The translations under genes were made by a program, and so were the position numbers. This document shows positions 7,385 to 16,829 of a stretch of 64,000 nt of DNA, in pieces. The notes under the pieces are model-generated. The model worked only from the letters and a program-made list of their open reading frames with translations. It was not told the DNA's origin and ran no database searches. Source of the DNA: Acidobacteriota bacterium (GTDB lineage Bacteria; Acidobacteriota; Aminicenantia; Aminicenantales; Saccharicenantaceae); contig JAQULR010000005.1 in NCBI GenBank assembly GCA_028749205.1, positions 1 through 64,000 on the forward strand. The letters run 5' to 3'. How positions within the stretch are numbered: the stretch's first letter is position 1; every line of letters starts with the position of its first letter.

Positions 7385-10300
7385 ATGCCTGATAGCGAAA
7401 TTTTAATCATCGATAAAATCAAAAAATTTCAGGAACTTTTAGCTGCCTGGGAATCAAGTACCGTAGTTGAAACAAAGCTTTCGGCTGAAGAAGTGGTCAA
7501 AATCGCCTCGGAGCTGATTTCTGCCGACAAGCTGAAATATCTTGATCGAGATTCCGCCCGGACTTACCTAAACCTGACCTCTTCTTCAAATTTCCTTCGA
7601 CAGCTCAAATACCCTGACGGATGCTATGAGTGGGCAGAGACCTGTTTCGCTTTTATCCAACATTCTGGTTACAAGCTCTTCAATCTTTTTGAGGAAAGAG
7701 TTCGAGAATCTCCTGATGGCATTATGTTTGTTGACTTATCAGTTAATCCAAGCCGGCGCTGGACGCGAGCAGAAGTCAGCCATTATCTGAAATTATTAGC
7801 CGGTTCCTTTTTTCTGTTGTCCGGGGATAATGATCCTCGAGTAGCTATTTTCAGCGAAAATAGTTTTGATACTGCCTGCTGTGATCTGGCCAGCCTTTTT
7901 TATGATATTTTGGTCTCCCCAATTAACCCGAGTTTCAGTTTTGAAAACCTGGAAATGATTTTTGATCAGTTGCAATTTAACCTGGCCATTACTGATTCGC
8001 CAGAGAGGCTGAAGCTGCTGGAAAGACTTAAGCAGAAAACCGGCCGAAATTTTGAGATTTTATTAACCCGGAGATTTGAAATTCCTGATTCTCAGGCCAG
8101 ACTTTTAGGGCAGCAGGTGAGAAGCCTTGATCAGTCTAAAGTTGAAGATCTTTTAAGGCACAGGAGGCACCGAAGTCTTACCGAAGTTTCGACGGTTATG
8201 TTTACCTCTGGCAGCACCGGGCAGCCAAAGGGTGTCTCTTTTTCTGAATATAACCTGATTACAAAAAGATTTGCCAGGGCGGCCGCTCTCCCGCAAGTGG
8301 GCCAGGATGAAGTGTTACTTGCCTTTCTGCCGCTTTATCATACTTTTGGGCGCTATTTTGAATTATTGGGTTCGATATTCTGGAGAGGCACCTATGTTTT
8401 TTCTGGCAATCCATCTGCAGCTACTCTGCTAAATTTGTTCCCCCAGGTAAATCCAACAGGTCTGGTTAGTGTTCCGATCCGCTGGCTGCAAATATATGAA
8501 AGATGTTTAGAGAAAGTAGGCCAGGTCAGTTCTAAAGAAGGAAAGAGAGAGGCAGTAAGGTCAGTTATAGGCTCTAATTTGCGATGGGGAATATCTGCTG
8601 CCGGTTATCTTGAACCTAAGGTCTTTCACTTCTTTGAAAAACACGAGGTTAACCTGGTCAGCGGATTCGGATTGACCGAAGCTACCGGCGGCTTGACCAT
8701 GACTCCTCCTGGCCGCTATGTTGACAATACCCAGGGACTGCCCCTGCCGGGTGTTGAGCTCAAGTTAAGCGAGGAAGGAGAACTATTAGCTCGTGGCCAT
8801 TATATTGCCCGTTATCTTGAGGATAAAGGGCCCGGCGATGAGATTCCCTATCCTGGTGATCCAGAAACAGATTATTGGTTGAGAACAGGAGATATCTTCA
8901 GGATCCTTCCTAATGGCTATTATCAAATTGTTGACCGTATCAAAGACATATACAAAAATAACCGAGGCCAGACGATTGCTCCTCGAAAAGTTGAGGATAA
9001 GTTTAAATCTGTTCCGGGGATTAAGAGAGCTTTTCTGGTGGGAGATGGCCGACCCTTCAATATCTTGCTGATTGTCCCAGACAGCGACTGTCCTGAATTG
9101 ACTCAGACTCTTGGGAAAGAAGGTGAGAAAGAATACTACAAGAGAATAATAGAAGCGGCTAACCTGGACCTGGCCACCTACGAAAGGATAATAAATTTTG
9201 CCCTTTTAGACAGGGATTTCAGTAGGGAAAAAGGCGAGCTGACTGCTAAAGGGAGTTATAACCGGAAAACCATTGTGGCCAATTTTTCTGATTTAATAGA
9301 GGATCTCTATAAGAAGGATTACCTCGAATTTCGAGGTAAGACCTATAGGTTAAAGATTCCCTTTTGGGTGATTAGAGATCTGGGTTTACTTGAGGATGAT
9401 TTTAAGCTGGCTGATGGCTGCCTCAATGACCGCAGCCGATCACTTTCTCTAATTATAGAAGAAGCTGGAGAAGGTAAAAGATACCGAATAGGAGATCTGG
9501 TTTATGAGTTAAAAGATGATCTTATCGACCTGGGTCTTTTTGCTCGCCAGCCGTTTCTCTGGTGCGGGAATCCAGCCTTAGTTCAATTTTTGAGGGTAAA
9601 AGAGGGCTGGGATACGCCCATGTCCAATGTTTCTAATCGGATCAGATTAGCTTCAGAAGAAGCAGAAATATCTTATCAAAAGATCCCTGCTCCTCACGGA
9701 TTAACCGATCCTTCCCTTATTAGAGTCCATCAACTGGTTGCCAGTCTTTATTTTGGCTCTAATGAGGAAGCTATCAGAGCTATGACCCAGATAGAGAGGC
9801 TTTTTTTTGAATCTGAAAATCTCAGGATTTCAACTCTAATAAGGCTAAGATTGGAAGCTCTGGCCAATCACCGAGATGAAAAAGTGCGTTGCTGGGCTTA
9901 CCGACTTTTAATTCTTGATCAACCCCGGCCGGATTATGTCCCCTCTCTTGAGGATTTTGTGGAATCAGGACGAACTTTTCTCAGTAAAGAATCAATCGAG
10001 GAGATAGCTTCCTCAGCTTTGGGGAGTGGCCGGTTTGAAGCACTAAGAAGAAGGCTGGCCGGTTACCGGGCATCATTGAAATGGCCGGCTTCGCCCTCAA
10101 CTCATGCCCAATTTAGGCACATTTTTCAATTACTGGTGGGCTTTGCCCAGGTTCATCCCGAATACAGGCCAGATGTAGTTGCAGAACTGGCCAGCTGGGC
10201 ATTGCATCAACAGGATCAGATCCTTTCAGCCGAAGCAGAAAGGTTAATAGAGAACCTTAATTTGGTTTTACGCTTGCAGATAAAGGTTAGTCTTCCGGAA

Positions 10301-12010
10301 ACCTATCAGCAAGGCCTGGAGAAGAGCTTGAGATTCAGCGGGCAGTTTTCAGAGGCTGAAAAAAAGAGAATTTCTCAGGTCCTCGGTGACCCAACTTTCC
10401 TGATTGAGAGCTTGAGAACTGGTTATGGAGATTATATAACCGGTCCTGAAAGTATAGCTTCAGCTCAGATCAGGATTTCGCGAGTAGCTTCAATCTATGA
10501 AGGCCTGCATCTCAGGGTTTGCCTTAATACCACAGAAGGTGAGCATTATGATTTTAGACTGGAGATTCATGAGGGTCAGCTGGGCGAAAGTTACAGAGAA
10601 AAGGTCTACTGGTATCTGGTTCTATCTGAACATTATGATTTTCCAGGACTACTGCCACGGCTGGCCAGTTGGCGGCCAGACCTTGGAGCTATAAGTTACC
10701 GATTTTTCAGCCGCCTGAGTGTTGATGAGCGGATCAGAGATTTTGCCGGGAGAAACCAGAGCCAGCAGCCGGCCATAACAGCCCAAGAATGGAGGATGCT
10801 TTATATTAGAGCCATTTCTCTAATTTATCAGGCCGTTCAGGCATCGGATTTTAAGCTAATTCCTGGCGAAGGCTTGCCTGAAAATGTCTCGGTAGAAGCT
10901 GGGAGGCCGGTGTTAATCAACCCTGGCAATTTAATAAAGTACCGGGGGCCTGGCTCTCTTATGAAGTCAATAGTTGATAATTTTTATCTGAAAATAGTGG
11001 CTGCTTATCCCTGGGCTGAGAAAATTATTGACCTAAGCTGGCTCTTTGATGCCTTTTATGAAATATGGGAAGAAGATAAAGTTAACAATTTCTTGAAGGA
11101 AATCCAGGCAGAACTGAAAAGACAGGATATCGAAGTGGAGGGTTTTGGTTCGCTTCGTAGTCATCTGGAAAGTTATCTCAGCGAGATTAGCCAGAATCCC
11201 GTTCTCCCGGTTTCAGTGCTTTTTGCTATCCGCAAATATAAGGAATGGGAGCTGACCTGGCGCCAGGCTGGACCTGCCGAAAGAGAAAAGAAAATCCTGG
11301 AACTGATAGATGAATTTAACCTTGAAAGCAGGCCAGAATGGATTCGTTTTTACTTTTACCGTCATACTTATTTTGCTTCAACCAATGCTGAAGTAGTCCT
11401 GACTTTCGAAAAACTGCTTGAGAAAATGAAAGAAAATCCTGATAAGTTGGCTATCCAGTTTGTTGAACTCTCCGAGCTGCAGTCACAACTGAAGGAGGAA
11501 GCTGATCGTCAGGTCTTCAGCCGGATGGTTTTTCCTCGAACTGGCCAGATCAGAGAACTGGATTTTCAGAAAACAGGCGAGATTGGACAGGAAAAACTGA
11601 TTATTAGATCCGGAATAAATGATAGATTGGGAAATCAGTTTACCTTCAGACAAAGCTACGATCCTGCGGAAATAGGTCAACTTTACAGGCTCTTTTTGAT
11701 GGATAATTACCCGAGCGTGATTTCTCAAGAGAATCAGAATCTGGTTCTGCTAGATCCGGAAGGATATCTGGTTGGAGGAATATGCTTCAGAAATTTGTCC
11801 AGGCAAGTGGTTTTTCTTGAAGGGATAGTAGTAGCCCGGGGATATAAAAATCGTGGACTAGGACGGGCCATGTTGCGGGATTTCATTAGCAGGATGATCA
11901 GCTCCGGAGTACGGGTAATAATGACCCATTACCTTTCACCTTTCTTTTTTATGAAAGAGGGCTTTGTGCTTGATAAAAGGTGGGGAGCTCTCATCAAGTA
12001 TCTTCACTGA
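7385..12010 (+). CDS. Giant fusion: acyl-CoA-synthetase-like ligase, helical middle, C-terminal GNAT acetyltransferase
   Basis: This 1541-residue protein has three parts. Residues about 80-650 are an AMP-binding acyl-CoA synthetase. They show the P-loop FTSGSTGQPKG near 272, a GFGLTEATGG motif, an RTGD motif, DRIKDIYKNNRGQTIAP, and a C-terminal lysine loop GELTAKGSYNRK near 617. Residues about 650-1360 match no family I know; about 790-1000 is Leu/Ala-rich and could be HEAT-like helical repeats. Residues about 1380-1541 look like a GNAT N-acetyltransferase, with the acetyl-CoA loop RGYKNRGLGRAML near 1485. No signal peptide or membrane segment is evident. It stands alone between tRNA-Val and rplU with its own promoter. 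The substrate is unknown; an acyl-transfer or protein-acylation role is inference only. Confidence 0.8.
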   Translation: MPDSEILIIDKIKKFQELLAAWESSTVVETKLSAEEVVKIASELISADKLKYLDRDSARTYLNLTSSSNFLRQLKYPDGCYEWAETCFAFIQHSGYKLFNLFEERVRESPDGIMFVDLSVNPSRRWTRAEVSHYLKLLAGSFFLLSGDNDPRVAIFSENSFDTACCDLASLFYDILVSPINPSFSFENLEMIFDQLQFNLAITDSPERLKLLERLKQKTGRNFEILLTRRFEIPDSQARLLGQQVRSLDQSKVEDLLRHRRHRSLTEVSTVMFTSGSTGQPKGVSFSEYNLITKRFARAAALPQVGQDEVLLAFLPLYHTFGRYFELLGSIFWRGTYVFSGNPSAATLLNLFPQVNPTGLVSVPIRWLQIYERCLEKVGQVSSKEGKREAVRSVIGSNLRWGISAAGYLEPKVFHFFEKHEVNLVSGFGLTEATGGLTMTPPGRYVDNTQGLPLPGVELKLSEEGELLARGHYIARYLEDKGPGDEIPYPGDPETDYWLRTGDIFRILPNGYYQIVDRIKDIYKNNRGQTIAPRKVEDKFKSVPGIKRAFLVGDGRPFNILLIVPDSDCPELTQTLGKEGEKEYYKRIIEAANLDLATYERIINFALLDRDFSREKGELTAKGSYNRKTIVANFSDLIEDLYKKDYLEFRGKTYRLKIPFWVIRDLGLLEDDFKLADGCLNDRSRSLSLIIEEAGEGKRYRIGDLVYELKDDLIDLGLFARQPFLWCGNPALVQFLRVKEGWDTPMSNVSNRIRLASEEAEISYQKIPAPHGLTDPSLIRVHQLVASLYFGSNEEAIRAMTQIERLFFESENLRISTLIRLRLEALANHRDEKVRCWAYRLLILDQPRPDYVPSLEDFVESGRTFLSKESIEEIASSALGSGRFEALRRRLAGYRASLKWPASPSTHAQFRHIFQLLVGFAQVHPEYRPDVVAELASWALHQQDQILSAEAERLIENLNLVLRLQIKVSLPETYQQGLEKSLRFSGQFSEAEKKRISQVLGDPTFLIESLRTGYGDYITGPESIASAQIRISRVASIYEGLHLRVCLNTTEGEHYDFRLEIHEGQLGESYREKVYWYLVLSEHYDFPGLLPRLASWRPDLGAISYRFFSRLSVDERIRDFAGRNQSQQPAITAQEWRMLYIRAISLIYQAVQASDFKLIPGEGLPENVSVEAGRPVLINPGNLIKYRGPGSLMKSIVDNFYLKIVAAYPWAEKIIDLSWLFDAFYEIWEEDKVNNFLKEIQAELKRQDIEVEGFGSLRSHLESYLSEISQNPVLPVSVLFAIRKYKEWELTWRQAGPAEREKKILELIDEFNLESRPEWIRFYFYRHTYFASTNAEVVLTFEKLLEKMKENPDKLAIQFVELSELQSQLKEEADRQVFSRMVFPRTGQIRELDFQKTGEIGQEKLIIRSGINDRLGNQFTFRQSYDPAEIGQLYRLFLMDNYPSVISQENQNLVLLDPEGYLVGGICFRNLSRQVVFLEGIVVARGYKNRGLGRAMLRDFISRMISSGVRVIMTHYLSPFFFMKEGFVLDKRWGALIKYLH

Positions 12011-12063
12011 GAAAAGCCAGAGAAAGGTCAAGCCTCAGTTTAAGCCAGAACCGAAACATCGGG

Positions 12064-12092
12064 TTGACATAAATAGCCATATATGTTAGACT
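12064..12092 (+). promoter_or_regulatory. Promoter of the rplU-rpmA-obg operon
   Basis: A perfect TTGACA (12064-12069), a 17-base spacer and TAGACT (12087-12092) predict a start near 12099. The 27-base leader contains the GGAAGG ribosome site of rplU. Confidence 0.55.
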
Positions 12093-12125
12093 TAACATCC
12101 AAATTTTTCCGGAAGGTAAGGACTA

Positions 12126-12632
12126 ATGTTTGCCGTAATTAAAACAGGTGGAAAACAGTATCGAGTTAAAGAGGGAGATATACTTTCTGTGGAAAATCTC
12201 GAGGCTGAGCCAGGTCAGGTGGTGAACTTTGATCAGGTGCTTTTACTGGAGGATGGAGATAAAATCCAGGTAGGGGCTCCCTTCCTGGAAAAAGCTTTGG
12301 TAAAAGCAGAAATTGTTGAAAATTATAAGGGCGAAAAAGTAATAGTTTTTAAGAAAAAGAGGCGCAAAGGCTACCGTCGGAAAAAAGGGCACCGGCAGTT
12401 ATTAAGCAAAGTAAAAATAACCGGGATTTATCCTGGGGAGCAAGCTTCCCAGGAAGAAAAAGAGGCTATGACCCCTGCTCCACCTAAACCCACGGCCAAG
12501 GCAAAAGCTAAATCCGAAACCAAAGAAAAACCCAAAGCTAAACCCGAAGCTAAGAAAGGAACCAGATCGACGAAAACAGTTGCTAAAAAAGCAACTACCA
12601 AAGCAACTACCAAGAAAACTAAGGAGAAATAA
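12126..12632 (+). CDS. rplU: Ribosomal protein L21 with a long basic C-terminal tail
   Basis: L21 binds 23S rRNA in the large subunit. Residues 1-102 are a normal L21 ([14 protein letters not shown] at the start, the basic [16 protein letters not shown] stretch, KITGI at the end). A tail of about 65 residues follows, made almost wholly of Lys, Ala, Thr, Pro and Glu, where most L21 proteins stop near 103. The tail coding DNA contains a 12-base tandem repeat (12588-12611), so it may vary in length. It precedes rpmA by 2 bases, the usual order. Confidence 0.95.
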   Translation: MFAVIKTGGKQYRVKEGDILSVENLEAEPGQVVNFDQVLLLEDGDKIQVGAPFLEKALVKAEIVENYKGEKVIVFKKKRRKGYRRKKGHRQLLSKVKITGIYPGEQASQEEKEAMTPAPPKPTAKAKAKSETKEKPKAKPEAKKGTRSTKTVAKKATTKATTKKTKEK

Positions 12633-12634
12633 CC

Positions 12635-12904
12635 ATGGCCCACAAGAGATCAGGAGTTAATGGCAGAGACTCCAACCCGAAATCGCTGGGAGTCAAAAGA
12701 TTTGGTGGGCAGATGGTCAAAGCCGGCTCGATTTTGGTCCGCCAGCGGGGGACACCTTTTAAACCTGGTCTGAATGTCGGCCGGGGAAGTGATGATACTC
12801 TTTATGCTTTGATCAGTGGTATTGTTAAGTATGAAAATAAAGGGAGGATGGGGAAATTTGTCTCAGTTTTACCAGTAGAAGGAACAGCTGAGACCACCTC
12901 ATAA
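12635..12904 (+). CDS. rpmA: Ribosomal protein L27
   Basis: L27 sits near the peptidyl transferase centre, its N-terminus reaching the tRNA acceptor ends. The 89-residue protein is unmistakable ([32 protein letters not shown]). The N-terminus reads [13 protein letters not shown], about three residues shorter than the usual MAHKKGxGSSxNGRDS form, so the Gly/Ser-rich linker is reduced. Everything else is regular. It is followed after 95 bases by obg. Confidence 0.95.
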   Translation: MAHKRSGVNGRDSNPKSLGVKRFGGQMVKAGSILVRQRGTPFKPGLNVGRGSDDTLYALISGIVKYENKGRMGKFVSVLPVEGTAETTS

Positions 12905-12999
12905 AAATGGGATCTGCTCCCATAATCAATGAATTTAACTACCCAGAGAGTGGCTACTTTACCATTCTGGTATCTTTTTTTATCTCGAAAGGTGTTTGA

Positions 13000-14055
13000 G
13001 TGTTCGTTGATCAAGTCAGGGTTACTTTAATTGCTGGTAAAGGGGGAGACGGCTGCTTGAGCTTCCGGAGGGAATATCGAGTTCCCAAAGGAGGTCCGGA
13101 TGGGGGGCGGGGTGGTGATGGGGGCAACGTTTACCTGATCAGCGATCCTGATCTTAATACCTTAGCCTATTTCCGGTATCATGCCATTAATAAAGCCAGA
13201 AAAGGAGCTCACGGGCAGGGTGCCAATAAACAGGGTAAGAAAGGGGCGGACCTTTATCTGAAAGTTCCAGTGGGAACGATTGTTAAGGATGCCTTAACTG
13301 GAGAGCTGCTTTATGATTTTTTAAAGGCTGGCGAAATTTACTTGGCAGCCAGGGGTGGCCGTGGCGGCAGAGGTAACGCTTCTTTTGCTACTCCTACTCA
13401 CCAGGTTCCCAGAGAATTTGAAAAAGGCAAGCCAGGAGAAGAGAAGGAATTAATCCTGGAATTAAAATTGATTGCTGACGTTGGGCTGGTCGGATTTCCC
13501 AACGTAGGCAAATCCACCTTGATTTCTAAGATATCAGCAGCCAAGCCGCGGATTGCTGATTATCCTTTCACTACCTTGACTCCCAACCTTGGGGTGGTTG
13601 ATGTCAGTGAGGAAAGAAGCTTTGTGGTTGCAGACATTCCGGGTTTAATTGAGGGAGCTCATCAGGGACAAGGTTTGGGAATTCAATTCTTGCGCCATGT
13701 AGAAAGGACCAGGATTTTGGTCCACCTGCTCGACCTGTCTCCCCTTACTGGAAGGGATCCGGTCAACGACTACCAGATAATTCAAAATGAACTCCAAGCC
13801 TTCAGCCCCAAGCTAATGGAAAAGATACAAGTGATTGCAGCTAACAAAATAGATCTGCTGGGTAAAGAAAAAAGAAAGCTTCTGAAAATAAGAAAACTGG
13901 CTGAAAGTGAAAACAAGCCTTTTCTGGAAATTTCTGCTTTAACGGGAGAAGGTTTAAAAGATCTGGTCACTTTACTTGCTGAACTGCTGGCAGAAAATAC
14001 CTCGGCCTGTCCAGAAAGGTCAGGGGAAGATCAAGTGGACATAAGGAAATTATGA
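13000..14055 (+). CDS. obg: GTPase Obg/CgtA
   Basis: Obg is an essential GTPase of large ribosomal subunit assembly and stress control. Of 351 residues, the first 158 or so form the glycine-rich Obg fold (GKGGDGCLSFRRE, PDGGRGGDGGNV). The G domain follows with GFPNVGKSTLIS, DIPGLIEGA and NKIDLL. The GTG start at 13000 has AAAGGTG 5 bases upstream and gives the typical N-terminus MFVDQVRV. The stop overlaps the nadD start (ATGA). There is no extra C-terminal OCT domain. Confidence 0.96.
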   Translation: MFVDQVRVTLIAGKGGDGCLSFRREYRVPKGGPDGGRGGDGGNVYLISDPDLNTLAYFRYHAINKARKGAHGQGANKQGKKGADLYLKVPVGTIVKDALTGELLYDFLKAGEIYLAARGGRGGRGNASFATPTHQVPREFEKGKPGEEKELILELKLIADVGLVGFPNVGKSTLISKISAAKPRIADYPFTTLTPNLGVVDVSEERSFVVADIPGLIEGAHQGQGLGIQFLRHVERTRILVHLLDLSPLTGRDPVNDYQIIQNELQAFSPKLMEKIQVIAANKIDLLGKEKRKLLKIRKLAESENKPFLEISALTGEGLKDLVTLLAELLAENTSACPERSGEDQVDIRKL

Positions 14056-14702
14056 TTTTTAATGGATTGTTTGGAGGCACTTTTAATCCAATTCATAACG
14101 GGCATCTTAAAGCAGCCCTGGAAGTTATTGCCAGGTTGCCTCTTGACAGAGTCCTATTTATACCTTCTTACATACCGCCGCATAAAAACCATAAGGAAGT
14201 CGTGCCGGTTAGACACCGGCTAAAGATGGTGGAAATTGCTTGCCAAGGTTATTTAAAGTTTTTGGTTTCTGATGTTGAAGCCAGAAGACCCGGGCCTTCT
14301 TATTCTATCTCCACGCTCAAAAAATTTAAGACTACTTTTCAGGATGAGAAATTCTTTTTTATAGTAGGGTCGGATGCTTTTTTGGAAATTGACACCTGGA
14401 AGGATTATAGCCTGCTGCTGAAAGAATGCTCATTTATTGTTGTCACCCGGCCTGGTTTCGGGTTAGAATTAGTAAAAAAGGTGATTGATAAAATCAGGCC
14501 AGCTAATTTATTTATCATAGACCACAAGAAAACTATATCCAAAGAAGAACTGCTGATTGGTGGTATCTATCTATTGGAAGCAGCTACCCCTGATATATCT
14601 TCCACCGAAATCAGGAGACGACTACAGGCAGGCTTGCCAATATCTGGCCTGGTTCCAAAAGGGGTAGAAGATTATATAAAAAAATATAAGCTTTATCATT
14701 GA
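14052..14702 (+). CDS. nadD: Nicotinate-mononucleotide adenylyltransferase
   Basis: NadD transfers AMP from ATP to nicotinate mononucleotide in NAD synthesis. The 216-residue protein has the nucleotidyltransferase signature GGTFNPIHNGHL (HxGH), the GSDAFLEIDTW segment and the C-terminal ISSTEIRRRL motif. It overlaps obg by four bases and is followed by rsfS, the common gene order. The NAD synthetase gene of the same pathway lies 3.4 kb downstream on the other strand. Confidence 0.95.
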   Translation: MIFNGLFGGTFNPIHNGHLKAALEVIARLPLDRVLFIPSYIPPHKNHKEVVPVRHRLKMVEIACQGYLKFLVSDVEARRPGPSYSISTLKKFKTTFQDEKFFFIVGSDAFLEIDTWKDYSLLLKECSFIVVTRPGFGLELVKKVIDKIRPANLFIIDHKKTISKEELLIGGIYLLEAATPDISSTEIRRRLQAGLPISGLVPKGVEDYIKKYKLYH

Positions 14703-14709
14703 GGGAAAT

Positions 14710-15087
14710 ATGGTTGAGACTGAAGAGAGAGTTAAAAAATTTGCCAAAAGAAGTTTGCCCAAGGAAGTACGGACCTCAATAAAGGCCAGTTTAGCCAAAA
14801 AAGCTGAGGACCTATGTGTGCTGGATTTAAGGGAGCTAACCAGCTTCACAGATTTTTTTATCATCATGCAGGGAAATTCTGCCAGGCAGAACCTGGCTAT
14901 CTATGAGAATATCAAGGAAAATCTGGCCAGCGAGAAAATAAAACCATTCGGAATAGAAGGTCTGGAGGCTGCCGAATGGATTCTTCTGGATTACGGGAGT
15001 TTTGTGGTCCATATCTTTTCCAAAAGGGCCCGGGAGTTTTATGCTCTGGAAAAACTCTGGGCTGATGCTCCCAGGCTTGATTATTGA
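14710..15087 (+). CDS. rsfS: Ribosomal silencing factor RsfS
   Basis: RsfS binds L14 on the large subunit and blocks subunit joining when nutrients are short. The 125-residue product contains the family landmarks: a VLDLRELTSFTDFFII strand-helix, a SARQ motif, GLEAAEWILLDYG and VVHIF. It has an N-terminal extension of about 25 charged residues. It starts 7 bases after nadD with GAGGG upstream. Confidence 0.94.
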   Translation: MVETEERVKKFAKRSLPKEVRTSIKASLAKKAEDLCVLDLRELTSFTDFFIIMQGNSARQNLAIYENIKENLASEKIKPFGIEGLEAAEWILLDYGSFVVHIFSKRAREFYALEKLWADAPRLDY

Positions 15088-15184
15088 GGGGATTATTTAC
15101 GCCTAAACCAAATTAACACTGTTCAGTTAAAATTACTCTTGACTTTTATCTAATAAGCATTTACCTAATTAAGACTTGCTAATT

Positions 15185-15652
15185 ATGGAATTGGTATTTT
15201 TGTGGCCGGGAAAAACCAGGAACCAGCACCTGAGAGCTTTACAGGAAGAATATCTGGCTAAACTTAAGCCGCTAATCCCGACCAAGATTATAGAAACACC
15301 TGGGGCCAGGGGCCTGGATGAAAAATTGAAGAAGGTGATCATAGAAAAAGAGACTCAGGGTCTTGAAAAATATCTTAAGGATGGCTATATTATCTGCCTT
15401 TATGATAAAGGAAAGGAAATAGATTCAGAAGGTCTGGCTAGAATGATAGAGGATAAAGCTTTGTTTTCAGGCCAGAAGATAATCTTTGTCGTGGGAGGTT
15501 TTTTGGGGTTATCTCCTGGGGTTCTGGAAAAAGCCCACCTCAAGATATCGCTGTCGCGGATGACTTTTTCTCATGAGCTGGCCAGGGTGGTTTTGCTGGA
15601 GCAGGTCTACCGGGCAATGAACATAATAAAAGGATATGCTTACCCGAAATGA
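15185..15652 (+). CDS. rlmH: 23S rRNA pseudouridine-1915 N3-methyltransferase RlmH
   Basis: RlmH is a SPOUT methyltransferase that modifies a pseudouridine of 23S rRNA helix 69. The 155-residue protein shows the knotted SAM site (IFVVGGFLGLSPGV) and the C-terminal SRMTFSHELARVVLLEQVYRAMNI. I chose ATG 15185; a TTG at 15176 in frame would add three residues. TTGACT at 15139-15144 may be the -35 of its own promoter. Confidence 0.95.
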   Translation: MELVFLWPGKTRNQHLRALQEEYLAKLKPLIPTKIIETPGARGLDEKLKKVIIEKETQGLEKYLKDGYIICLYDKGKEIDSEGLARMIEDKALFSGQKIIFVVGGFLGLSPGVLEKAHLKISLSRMTFSHELARVVLLEQVYRAMNIIKGYAYPK

Positions 15653-15664
15653 TAAGGGGGTTCA

Positions 15665-16042
15665 ATGACAAGAAAATTTAAACTCACCAAAAAAGAGAAA
15701 GAGGAGTTTAAAAAACTTCTTTTAGAAAGGAAAGACAGCATAATAAAAAAGCTCAGCCAATTTTATAACGAGAGCAAGGAAATTGAGACCGATACGGCTC
15801 CGGATCTGGTCGACAGGGCGGAAACTTCATACACCAAGGAGTTCCTGTTGAGCCTGACTGATAGTGAAAGGGAGCAACTGACCTTAATCGACCAGGCCCT
15901 GGATCGATTACAAAAGGGTGGATATGGTTTATGCTTGATATGTGGCCAAGAAATAAATAAGAAAAGGCTCAGGATTATACCTTGGGCGCCTTATTGCATA
16001 GAGTGTCAGGAGAAAAAAGAGGGTAAAGCAAAAGGACAGTGA
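15665..16042 (+). CDS. DksA/TraR-type zinc-finger transcription factor
   Basis: This 125-residue protein has a long N-terminal helical region and a C4 zinc finger (CLICGQ and CIECQ, about 97-120), the plan of DksA/TraR proteins that bind the RNA polymerase secondary channel. The middle GGYGLCLICG is family-typical. It is shorter than enterobacterial DksA, as in many short DksA-like proteins. AAGGGGG lies just upstream of the ATG. Its stop overlaps the comF start. Confidence 0.88.
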   Translation: MTRKFKLTKKEKEEFKKLLLERKDSIIKKLSQFYNESKEIETDTAPDLVDRAETSYTKEFLLSLTDSEREQLTLIDQALDRLQKGGYGLCLICGQEINKKRLRIIPWAPYCIECQEKKEGKAKGQ

Positions 16043-16782
16043 GTCTCTGGGGCAGGCTGAACCGGACCTTTTACCCGGTGAAAATCATCATTTTTCCTTC
16101 TTATTGCCAGCTCTGTGGCCAGCTTTTAAAACATGAGGCCGAAAGAGTTATCTGCTCTGATTGCTTAAAAAAATTGGAGATCAAACAGAGTCCAAGCTGC
16201 CCGGTCTGTGGCCGTTTCTATTTTAATAATCTACCGGGTGATTACCTTTGTGGGGAATGCCTGGGCAATCCGCCTCCTTTTGACTGGCATAGGTCGCTTG
16301 GCCTGTATGATGGTCGCCTTAAAGAGATTATTCTTATTTTTAAGTACCAGGGATATGAGGTTTTGAGCCGGCCCTTAGGTAGGCTGGCCTATGAAAAACT
16401 TTCTGCAGACCAAGGCTTGAGTGGAGTTGATTTTATCGTTCCGGTTCCGTTACATAAAGAAAGAGAAAAAAAACGGGGCTTTAATCAATCAGAACTGCTT
16501 AGCCGGGAGATTAGTAAATTGAGCTCGATTCCGGTAATGAAAAGTAATCTGATCAAAACGAAACCTACACCTGCCCAGGTTTCCCTGGAAGCCGCGGAGA
16601 GAAAAAGCAATTTGAGAGGGGTGTTCAAGGTCAAAAGGCCAGAGAAAATTGCCGGTCGAACTCTCTTGTTAATAGATGATGTCTTTACCACTGGTTCAAC
16701 TATCAAGGAATGTACTAAAGAACTTAAAAAAGCTGGGGCTCGAGAGGTAAGAGTAATAACTCTGGCCAGAGCTCAAAAATAA
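16039..16782 (+). CDS. comFC: ComF-family phosphoribosyltransferase-like protein
   Basis: ComF proteins support DNA uptake in competent bacteria and are also found in species not known to be competent. The 247-residue protein has an N-terminal zinc ribbon (CQLCGQ, CSDCL, CPVCGR, CGECL) and a phosphoribosyltransferase domain with the PRPP loop LLIDDVFTTGSTI near 207-219. The GTG start at 16039 overlaps the stop of the DksA-like gene. A bidirectional hairpin ends it. Confidence 0.9.
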   Translation: MSLWGRLNRTFYPVKIIIFPSYCQLCGQLLKHEAERVICSDCLKKLEIKQSPSCPVCGRFYFNNLPGDYLCGECLGNPPPFDWHRSLGLYDGRLKEIILIFKYQGYEVLSRPLGRLAYEKLSADQGLSGVDFIVPVPLHKEREKKRGFNQSELLSREISKLSSIPVMKSNLIKTKPTPAQVSLEAAERKSNLRGVFKVKRPEKIAGRTLLLIDDVFTTGSTIKECTKELKKAGAREVRVITLARAQK

Positions 16783-16787
16783 AAAAA

Positions 16788-16810
16788 CCCCCTCCCTTTC
16801 TGGGAGGGGG
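16788..16810 (-). terminator. Intrinsic terminator between convergent comF and hsp20
   Basis: CCCCCTCCC pairs perfectly with GGGAGGGGG around a 5-base loop. Read on the minus strand it is followed by seven T, a strong terminator for hsp20. On the plus strand the T tract is only two, so it may act weakly for comF. Confidence 0.85.
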
Positions 16811-16829
16811 TTACAAGTGACCTCTCGCG

